This document shows, in pieces, positions 57,914 to 64,000 of a DNA stretch of 64,000 nucleotides; position 1 is the stretch's first letter; the number at the start of each line of letters is the position of its first letter. Below the pieces are notes generated by a model. That model saw nothing but the letters and a program-made list of their open reading frames with translations. It searched no databases and had not been told where the DNA came from. This DNA comes from Neomicrococcus aestuarii (lineage in GTDB: Bacteria > Actinomycetota > Actinomycetes > Actinomycetales > Micrococcaceae), in NCBI RefSeq assembly GCF_014201135.1, contig NZ_JACHDR010000001.1, forward strand, positions 2,356,001-2,420,000, read 5' to 3'. A program made the position numbers and the translations under genes.

Positions 57914-58912
57914 GTGCTTATTGCACAGCGCCCAACCCTTACTGAAGAAAAGATCTCCGAGACTCGCTCTCGGTTTACGATCGAACCGCTTGAACCCGGC
58001 TTCGGCTACACCATTGGCAACTCCCTGCGCCGTACGTTGCTCTCATCCATCCCAGGTGCCGCTGTAACCAGCGTGCGCATTGACGGTGTGTTGCACGAGT
58101 TCACCACGGTTCCGGGTGTCAAGGAAGATGTCACCGAACTGATCTTGAACATCAAGAATCTTGCTGTCTCTTCGGAGCATGACGAGCCTGTTGTTGCGTA
58201 CTTGCGCAAGCAGACCTCGGGCGAGGTTACGGCAGCGGACATCACGCCGCCGGCTGGTGTTGAGTTCCACAACACGGACTTGCACATTGCCACGTTGAAT
58301 GGCAGCGGCAAGTTTGACATGGAACTGACGATCGAGCGTGGCCGCGGCTACGTTTCGGCCTCCCAGAACAAGAGTGCAGACGCAGAGATCGGCCGTATTC
58401 CGGTTGACTCGATTTACTCGCCTGTTCTCAAGGTGACGTTCAACGTGGAAGCTACTCGTGTTGAGCAGCGTACTGACTTCGACAAGTTGGTTCTTGACGT
58501 CGAGACCAAGGATTCCATGTCGCCTCGCGACGCAGTGGCATCCGCTGGTTCCACCTTGGTGGAGCTGTTCGGTCTTGCTCACGAGCTCAACACCGAAGCC
58601 GAAGGCATCGATTTGGGCCCCAGCACGTCTGAGGGTGGCGACGCCATCAAGTACAACATGCCAATCGAAGAGCTTGAGCTCACGGTTCGTTCGTACAACT
58701 GCCTGAAGCGTGAAGGAATTCACACGGTAGGCGAGCTGGTTGCACGTTCCGAAGCTGACCTGATGGATATCCGCAATTTTGGTGCGAAGTCCATTGACGA
58801 GGTCAAGGCGAAGCTCGTAGACCTGGGAATGGCTCTCAAGGATTCCCCTCCAGGTTTCGATCTCGCTGCTCGTGCCGCTATGGACGACGAAGACTACGAC
58901 GACGAATTCTAA
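57914..58912 (+). CDS. rpoA: RNA polymerase alpha subunit
   Basis: 332 residues. The N-terminal assembly domain ([20 protein letters not shown]) and the C-terminal promoter-binding domain ([20 protein letters not shown] and [15 protein letters not shown] near residues 255-300) are both complete. GTG start after GAAAGGAA. An acidic C-terminal tail ([10 protein letters not shown]) is present. Confidence 0.98.
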   Translation: MLIAQRPTLTEEKISETRSRFTIEPLEPGFGYTIGNSLRRTLLSSIPGAAVTSVRIDGVLHEFTTVPGVKEDVTELILNIKNLAVSSEHDEPVVAYLRKQTSGEVTAADITPPAGVEFHNTDLHIATLNGSGKFDMELTIERGRGYVSASQNKSADAEIGRIPVDSIYSPVLKVTFNVEATRVEQRTDFDKLVLDVETKDSMSPRDAVASAGSTLVELFGLAHELNTEAEGIDLGPSTSEGGDAIKYNMPIEELELTVRSYNCLKREGIHTVGELVARSEADLMDIRNFGAKSIDEVKAKLVDLGMALKDSPPGFDLAARAAMDDEDYDDEF

Positions 58913-58997
58913 GAGCTCGCTCTAGAACCGTCGCAAAACATCAAAATTGTGCCTCGAGCCCTAACGGGTATCGCGGCTCCCCACTAGGAGAACTTCA

Positions 58998-59555
58998 ATG
59001 CCTACCCCTACTAAGGGCCCACGCCTCGGCGGTTCACCGGCCCACGAGCGTTTGATGCTCGCGAACTTGTCCGCTCAGCTGTTTGAGCACAAGTCCATTA
59101 CCACCACGGTGACCAAGGCAAAGCGTCTTCGTCCTTTCGCAGAGCGTCTCATCACGTTCGCGAAGCGCGGCGACCTCGCTTCCCGTCGTCAGGTGCAGTC
59201 CGTGATTGCTCCTCGCAGCCGTACCAACAAGGGCATCGTTTACGAATTGTTCGAAAACATTGCTCCTGTCATGGCTAACCGCGATGGTGGCTACACCCGC
59301 ATCACGAAGATCGGCAACCGTAAGGGCGACAACGCTCCTATGGCAGTCATCGAGCTCGTGATGGATCCTCTTTCTCCAAAGCAGGCAGTTGTTGCGGAAG
59401 CCGAGAAGGCTGCCGAAGTTGCTGCTCCAGTTGAGGTTGAAGAGACCACGGCACCTGCAGAGGTCACCGAAGCTCCAGCAGAAGAAACCACTGAGGCTCC
59501 TGCCGCAGAGGCTTCTGCAGAGGTTGCAGACGAGAAGGCTGAAGAAGCCAAGTAG
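58998..59555 (+). CDS. rplQ: 50S ribosomal protein L17 with acidic tail
   Basis: 185 residues. The L17 core ([60 protein letters not shown]) ends near residue 123. About 60 residues of Ala/Glu/Thr-rich low-complexity tail follow. Core L17 is about 120 residues, so the tail is an extension as in rpmC and rpsC. Ends before a strong terminator. Confidence 0.96.
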   Translation: MPTPTKGPRLGGSPAHERLMLANLSAQLFEHKSITTTVTKAKRLRPFAERLITFAKRGDLASRRQVQSVIAPRSRTNKGIVYELFENIAPVMANRDGGYTRITKIGNRKGDNAPMAVIELVMDPLSPKQAVVAEAEKAAEVAAPVEVEETTAPAEVTEAPAEETTEAPAAEASAEVADEKAEEAK

Positions 59556-59574
59556 TCTTCACTTCGAAGCTGAC

Positions 59575-59616
59575 GAAGTTGCCCGTTACCGTTTTGGTAG
59601 CGGGCAACTTCCGTTT
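59575..59616 (+). terminator. Terminator after rplQ
   Basis: A 16-bp stem (GAAGTTGCCCGTTACC with GGTAGCGGGCAACTTC, one G-U pair) around GTTTT, followed by CGTTTT. Confidence 0.9.
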
Positions 59617-59661
59617 TAAGCCTCACGTTGAGATTCGAGCGCGGTGGGGGAGCTGCGCTGT

Positions 59662-59667
59662 TAAGAT
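59662..59667 (+). promoter_or_regulatory. -10 box of a leaderless truA promoter
   Basis: TAAGAT followed by six bases (TGCGTG) and the GTG at 59674, the same spacing as the asd box and start. Confidence 0.45.
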
Positions 59668-59673
59668 TGCGTG

Positions 59674-60582
59674 GTGATAGATGAAGGTTGGCTGGCTAGC
59701 GATGGGTCGGCGGCGTCGCCCGCTACAGAGCGTATGTTGGTTCGTTTGGCGTATGACGGCGCGGCTTTCTTCGGGTGGGCCATTCAGCCGGGCATGAAGA
59801 CCGTTCAGGGTGATCTAGAAGAAGCGCTCTCGATGATCGTGCGGCGCCCGATACGCACGGTGGTTGCCGGCCGCACGGACGCCGGAGTTCACGCTCGTGG
59901 CCAGGTGGTCCACTTTGATCTGACGCCCGCGGAAATCGCGGCACTGAACCGCGGTAAGGACATCACCGCGGAGTACGCACTCACGCGCCGCCTGAACGGA
60001 ATCTTGAAGCGTTCCTCAAGCGGCGCCGTCGTCATTCACGAATCTCGCAAGGCCCCGCGCGGTTTTGACGCCCGCTTTTCCGCACTATGGCGTCGCTACA
60101 GCTACCGTATTGCCGATTCCACCGTGGATCTTGACCCACTGGCACGCCACTACACGCACAATGTGGGAACCGAACTGGATGTTGACCTGTTGAACCATGA
60201 AGCCCAGAGCGTTCTGGGTCATCATGACTTCCTCAGCTTCTGCAAACCTCGCGAGAGAGCGACCACGTTGCGCACGCTGCAGGACTTTCGGTTCGTGCGC
60301 GGTAGCGATGGGTACCTCACGGTCCACCTCCAGGCCGATGCTTTCTGTCACAACATGGTGCGCACGCTGATTGGGACCGCGCTCATGGTGGGGGAGGGCA
60401 AGGAACCGGTGGGATGGCTGGCTCATCGCCTTGAAGCGCAGGTCAGAGACTCAAAGACGAAGCTCGCACCGCCGCACCCGCTTGTACTTGAGCAGGTCCA
60501 ATACCCGGTTGATGAAGAGCTGGAAGCGCGCGCCAACCAAACCCGCGCTAAGCGTGCACCGCTAGGAAACGTCGAAGCATAA
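59674..60582 (+). CDS. truA: tRNA pseudouridine synthase TruA
   Basis: About 302 residues. Converts uridines 38-40 of tRNA anticodon arms to pseudouridine. The catalytic Asp is in GRTDAGVHARGQVVHF (about residue 71), with RRYSYRI and FCHNMVRTLIGTALMVGEG downstream. The start is a GTG at 59671 or 59674; a TAAGAT box six bases before the second suggests a leaderless transcript from 59674. It follows rplQ as in many bacteria. Confidence 0.93.
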   Translation: MIDEGWLASDGSAASPATERMLVRLAYDGAAFFGWAIQPGMKTVQGDLEEALSMIVRRPIRTVVAGRTDAGVHARGQVVHFDLTPAEIAALNRGKDITAEYALTRRLNGILKRSSSGAVVIHESRKAPRGFDARFSALWRRYSYRIADSTVDLDPLARHYTHNVGTELDVDLLNHEAQSVLGHHDFLSFCKPRERATTLRTLQDFRFVRGSDGYLTVHLQADAFCHNMVRTLIGTALMVGEGKEPVGWLAHRLEAQVRDSKTKLAPPHPLVLEQVQYPVDEELEARANQTRAKRAPLGNVEA

Positions 60583-60589
60583 CCGAGGT

Positions 60590-60619
60590 TTGGTGGACGT
60601 GCCAGTCCTTTGGTAAGAT
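60590..60619 (+). promoter_or_regulatory. Candidate rplM-rpsI promoter
   Basis: TTGGTG at 60590-60595, 18-base spacer, TAAGAT at 60614-60619. It leaves a leader of about 225 bases. Confidence 0.5.
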
Positions 60620-60850
60620 TGATAGCTGTTGTGCTTGTCCTATGCCTAACACAACTTGCTTCGCGTGACGACTCAGTTGCAGAGTCCTGGTCTTCGAGGC
60701 TTGAGGCAGCGTTTAGGACGACCGGTTCGCTTAATCCTCACACGGGCAAACTGGTCAGTGCGCAGACACCACAGTGCAATTCGTTCGCGATTCTCACGCC
60801 GTCGATCGAAGTAGCGCTTGACCAGACACTAAGAAATGAAGGCAATTACC

Positions 60851-61294
60851 GTGCGTACGTACACACCGAAGCCAGGCGATGCAGATCGTCAGTGGCACGT
60901 CATTGACGCCACCGACGTCGTGCTCGGCCGCCTCGCAAGCCAGACCGCAACCTTGCTGCGCGGAAAGCACAAGCCAACCTTTGCTCCGAACGCTGATATG
61001 GGTGACTTCGTCATCATCATCAACGCCGAGAAGGTAGCACTTACCGGTGCAAAGCTTGAGCAGAAGCGCGCTTACCGTCACTCGGGTTACCCGGGCGGCC
61101 TCAAGTCCGTTAACTACGCGGAGCTCTTGGAAAAGAACCCTGTGCTTGCAGTCCAGAAGGCTGTCAAGGGCATGCTTCCTAAGAACTCCCTCGCTGCAGA
61201 TCAGCTCACGAAGCTGAAGGTTTACCGTGGTGCAGAGCACCCGCACGCCGCGCAGCAGCCAAAGTCGTTCGAAATCACCCAGGTCTCTCAGTAG
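60851..61294 (+). CDS. rplM: 50S ribosomal protein L13
   Basis: 147 residues, [20 protein letters not shown], with [20 protein letters not shown] and the C-terminal [21 protein letters not shown] prefer the GTG at 60851: GAAGG lies eight bases before it, and it gives the usual length. An ATG at 60836 would add five residues and has no ribosome site. Operon with rpsI. Confidence 0.96.
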   Translation: MRTYTPKPGDADRQWHVIDATDVVLGRLASQTATLLRGKHKPTFAPNADMGDFVIIINAEKVALTGAKLEQKRAYRHSGYPGGLKSVNYAELLEKNPVLAVQKAVKGMLPKNSLAADQLTKLKVYRGAEHPHAAQQPKSFEITQVSQ

Positions 61295-61332
61295 TCCTGG
61301 GCCACCAGAAAACCATTTTCTAAGGAGAAACA

Positions 61333-61830
61333 GTGGCTCAGAATACTGAAGAGCTCAATGAATTTGAGGACGCTCCAGCGTCCTACACGTCGGAATCCGC
61401 TCCGGCTGACGAGACCGCCAAGGCTGACCGCCCAGCTCTCACCGTTGCCGGTGCAGCTGTTGGTCGCCGTAAGGAAGCTGTAGCTCGCGTTCGCGTTGTT
61501 CCAGGTTCCGGCTCGTGGCTCATCAACGGTCGCGAACTCGCCAACTACTTCCCAAACAAGTTGCACCAGCAGGAAGTCAACGAGCCATTCAAGCTTCTTG
61601 AGCTTGAAGGTGCTTACGACGTGATTGCTCGCATTCACGGCGGTGGCGCTTCCGGCCAAGCCGGTGCACTTCGCTTGGGTGTTGCTCGCGCTCTCAACGA
61701 GATCGACCGCGACAACAACCGCCCAGCTTTGAAGAAGGCTGGCTTCTTGACCCGTGACGCTCGCGTGATCGAACGCAAGAAGGCCGGTCTCAAGAAGGCT
61801 CGCAAGGCACCTCAGTACTCCAAGCGTTAA
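61333..61830 (+). CDS. rpsI: 30S ribosomal protein S9
   Basis: 165 residues. The core starts near residue 38 ([20 protein letters not shown]), with [20 protein letters not shown] and the tRNA-touching C-terminal [12 protein letters not shown]. The first 37 residues are an acidic extension ([20 protein letters not shown]). GTG start after AAGGAGAAA. Confidence 0.97.
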   Translation: MAQNTEELNEFEDAPASYTSESAPADETAKADRPALTVAGAAVGRRKEAVARVRVVPGSGSWLINGRELANYFPNKLHQQEVNEPFKLLELEGAYDVIARIHGGGASGQAGALRLGVARALNEIDRDNNRPALKKAGFLTRDARVIERKKAGLKKARKAPQYSKR

Positions 61831-61839
61831 TATTCGCTT

Positions 61840-61853
61840 ACGACGCCGCAGCT
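61840..61853 (+). repeat. Near copy (13/14) of the dispersed word
   Basis: ACGACGCCGCAGCT, one mismatch, between the rpsI stop and its terminator. Confidence 0.6.
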
Positions 61854-61864
61854 GGCGTCTCGAA

Positions 61865-61899
61865 AGAACCTCACCTTCGGGTGGGGTTCTTTTGTTTTC
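61865..61899 (+). terminator. UUCG-loop terminator of rpsI
   Basis: AGAACCTCACC and GGTGGGGTTCT form an 11-bp stem closed by TTCG, followed by TTTGTTTT. Confidence 0.93.
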
Positions 61900-61978
61900 T
61901 CCGGTTTAGAATGCAATCAGCTCAGGCTTGAGCGTTCAGGATAAGGCGCATTCAGTGCGCACACGGAGGGATCCTCGA

Positions 61979-62962
61979 ATGACCGCAGATCAACCAAACG
62001 GCCAGCAACCCCACGTCTTGCAAGAGGCCGGTGGCAAGGAGCCGCGGGTGTCCGTGACGGTGGACTATTCGGCGGAGCTGGATGAGATTCACGAGCTCAA
62101 CCGGAAGAACGGTCTCAAGAGCGTCCCGAAGCTGAATCCCGACGCGTGGCGACACAACTATCCGTATGACACCAAGCTTTCGCGGCGGTCCTACGAGCGG
62201 GAGAAACGCAAGCTGCAGATCGAACTGCTCAAGCTGCAACTGTGGGTGAAAGAGTCCGGCGAGAAGGTGCTCATCATCTTTGAAGGCCGTGACGCGGCCG
62301 GCAAGGGTGGCGCCATCAAACGCTTCAACGAGCACCTGAATCCGCGCGGTGCCCGCATTGTGGCTTTGGAGAAGCCCACGGATGAAGAGCGGACGCAGTG
62401 GTATTTCCAGCGTTACATCAAGCACCTGCCCTCTGGTGGGGAGATCGTGATGATGGACCGTTCCTGGTACAACCGTGCCGGTGTTGAGCGGGTCATGGGC
62501 TACTGCACGCCGCAAGAATACTTGGAGTTCATGCGGGAAGCGCCGCTCTTGGAACGGATGCTGGTCAATTCCGGGATTCATCTCGTGAAGTTCTGGTTCT
62601 CGGTGGGTCGTGAAGAACAGCTATCCCGGTTTGCGAGTCGCGAGACGGACCCGGTGAGGCAGTGGAAGCTCTCGCCCACTGACCTCGCGTCCTTAGACAA
62701 GTGGGACGACTACACCGAAGCCAAAGAGGCGATGTTCTTCTACACGGATACCGCGGACGCCCCGTGGACCGTAGTGAAGTCCAATGACAAGAAGCGTGCT
62801 CGTCTAGAAGCCATGCGCCACGTGCTCCACATCGTCGATTACCCCAACAAGGACGCGCGTTTGGTGCGCGCTCCCGACCCGCTGATTGTGGGTCCGGCTT
62901 CACGAGTATTTGAAGAAGGCGAATCTGGCGGCGCAATTTTCCCTGTTGTTAACCCTTCCTAA
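61979..62962 (+). CDS. ppk2: Polyphosphate kinase 2
   Basis: About 327 residues. PPK2 enzymes use polyphosphate to phosphorylate nucleotides. The Walker A EGRDAAGKGGAIKRF is near residue 100, and the Walker B/lid MMDRSWYNRAGVERVMGYC near 158. A one-domain enzyme. The ATG at 61979 has GGAGGG eight bases before it; a GTG at 61928 is in frame but unsupported. Whether it prefers GDP, ADP or AMP cannot be told. Confidence 0.92.
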   Translation: MTADQPNGQQPHVLQEAGGKEPRVSVTVDYSAELDEIHELNRKNGLKSVPKLNPDAWRHNYPYDTKLSRRSYEREKRKLQIELLKLQLWVKESGEKVLIIFEGRDAAGKGGAIKRFNEHLNPRGARIVALEKPTDEERTQWYFQRYIKHLPSGGEIVMMDRSWYNRAGVERVMGYCTPQEYLEFMREAPLLERMLVNSGIHLVKFWFSVGREEQLSRFASRETDPVRQWKLSPTDLASLDKWDDYTEAKEAMFFYTDTADAPWTVVKSNDKKRARLEAMRHVLHIVDYPNKDARLVRAPDPLIVGPASRVFEEGESGGAIFPVVNPS

Positions 62963-63000
62963 CGGATATATGTGGGTCTCGGGCATAAGATGGGGAAGCA

Positions 63001-64000
63001 ATGACTAGGTTATTTGGCACGGATGGTGTCCGTGGAAAAGCGAACGAACTGATCACCCCTGAATTGGCGATGCAGCTGGCGCAAGCCGCCGCCGTCGTAT
63101 TGGGCTTCAACGAAAGCGAACCGGGCCGCCGCCCTGTGGCTGTCGTAGCGAAGGACCCGCGCATTTCGGGTGGGTTTATCTCGGCTGCCATTGAAGCGGG
63201 ACTTTCCTCGAGCGGCATCGAGGTTCAGGATGCCGGCACGTTGCCAACCCCCGCCGCGGCGTACCTCGTGGCTGATCTTGGCGCAGATTTTGGTGTCATG
63301 ATCTCTGCCTCGCACAACCCGGCACCGGATAACGGCATCAAGTTCTTGGCCCGCGGTGGCGAGAAGCTGACGGATGCGCAAGAAGACGCCATTGAAGCGC
63401 AGCTGAACGTTGCCCCGTTGCGTCCCGTTGGTGCTGAAGTGGGCACTGTGGCCCGTTTCGCTGATGCAGAGGACCGCTACGTAGTTCACCTGCTGCAGTC
63501 CATGCCAAGCCGCCTTGACGGCATCAAGGTGGTTCTGGATTGCGCGCACGGCGCAGCCTCTGGTTGCTCCCCAGAAGCGTTCAAAGCAGCCGGCGCAGAC
63601 GTCATGGTGATCGGTGCAGAACCGGACGGCCTCAACATCAACGAAGGCTACGGATCTACCCACCTCGAAAAGCTTCAGGAAGCAGTGGTGTCCTTTGGTG
63701 CGGATCTCGGCATCGCGCACGACGGTGACGCCGACCGCTGCCTCGCCGTGGATCACGAAGGCAATGTTGTCAACGGTGATCAGATCATGGCAATTTTGGC
63801 TATCGCAGCCAAGGAAGCCGGAAAGCTCAAGGACGACACGCTCGTGGCCACTGTCATGAGCAACCTGGGCCTCAAGATCGCCATGAAGAACAACGGCATC
63901 AATGTCGTAGAAACCGGCGTGGGGGACCGTTACGTGCTGGAAGCTATGCGCGCCAATGGCTACAACCTCGGCGGCGAACAGTCCGGACACGTCATCATGG
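63001..64000 (+). CDS. glmM: Phosphoglucosamine mutase GlmM (5' part)
   Basis: Converts glucosamine 6-phosphate to glucosamine 1-phosphate for UDP-GlcNAc and cell-wall synthesis. Starts [20 protein letters not shown]. The phosphoserine is in [15 protein letters not shown] (about residue 102) and the metal-binding DGDADRC is near residue 241, both intact. The gene runs off the right edge after about 333 codons of an expected 450. ATG start after GGGGAAGCA. Confidence 0.96.
   Translation, partial: MTRLFGTDGVRGKANELITPELAMQLAQAAAVVLGFNESEPGRRPVAVVAKDPRISGGFISAAIEAGLSSSGIEVQDAGTLPTPAAAYLVADLGADFGVMISASHNPAPDNGIKFLARGGEKLTDAQEDAIEAQLNVAPLRPVGAEVGTVARFADAEDRYVVHLLQSMPSRLDGIKVVLDCAHGAASGCSPEAFKAAGADVMVIGAEPDGLNINEGYGSTHLEKLQEAVVSFGADLGIAHDGDADRCLAVDHEGNVVNGDQIMAILAIAAKEAGKLKDDTLVATVMSNLGLKIAMKNNGINVVETGVGDRYVLEAMRANGYNLGGEQSGHVIM

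Noticed and set aside
58885-58910. ACGACGACGAATTC at the end of rpoA
   Set aside because: It encodes the acidic tail DYDDEF and lacks the CAGCT half of the word.
60610-60850. A short frame upstream of rplM starting MVRLIAVVLVLC
   Set aside because: It coincides with the leader, has no ribosome site and overlaps the rplM start in another frame.
1-64000. CRISPR arrays, insertion sequences, prophage genes or rRNA genes
   Set aside because: No regularly spaced repeats, transposase, integrase, phage structural gene or rRNA sequence was found.

Overview
This window looks like a chromosomal segment of a Gram-positive actinobacterium, most likely a member of the Micrococcaceae (Arthrobacter/Rothia/Micrococcus relatives). 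Evidence: mycothiol synthase beside an orphan GlnR-type regulator, many GTG and TTG starts, a TAT-exported peptidase, moderately high G+C, and ribosomal protein operons that lack rpsN (S14) between rplE and rpsH and lack rpsD (S4) between rpsK and rpoA. The spc operon without S14 is a layout known from Micrococcus luteus. The genus cannot be fixed from the sequence alone.

Positions 1-22000 are mixed housekeeping and accessory genes. In order: two MaoC-type dehydratases coupled to murB; asd; a thyA-dfrA operon; an exported M14 peptidase; a small acetyltransferase; ppk1 coupled to a NUDIX/histidine-phosphatase protein; mshD; glnR; a run of membrane, haem-binding and YgfZ-like genes; pfkA; a PspC-type envelope-stress locus divergent from a PspC-fused histidine kinase with its LuxR-type regulator; and an aspartate-type aminotransferase.

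Positions 22000-61900 are the gene-expression supercluster: tRNA-Trp, secE, nusG, rplKA, rplJL, rpoBC, rpsL-rpsG-fusA, tuf, the S10 operon (rpsJ to rpsQ), the spc operon (rplN to rplO), secY-adk-map, infA-rpmJ-rpsM-rpsK-rpoA-rplQ, truA and rplM-rpsI. An acyltransferase and a thiolase sit between rplJL and rpoB. The right edge carries ppk2 and the start of glmM.

The operons are separated by strong hairpins, several closed by UUCG loops, and by recognisable promoters: TTTACA-17-TAATAT before rpoB and TTGACA-17-TATAGG before rplN. A strong intrinsic terminator lies inside the rplJL leader and suggests attenuation.

The most unusual signal is a dispersed 14-bp word, ACGACGACGCAGCT, present in eight exact copies plus at least five near copies. 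It occurs on both strands, in genes (in several reading frames) and between genes. It is far too frequent for chance and is not explained by any gene here. No insertion sequence, prophage, CRISPR array or rRNA gene was seen.
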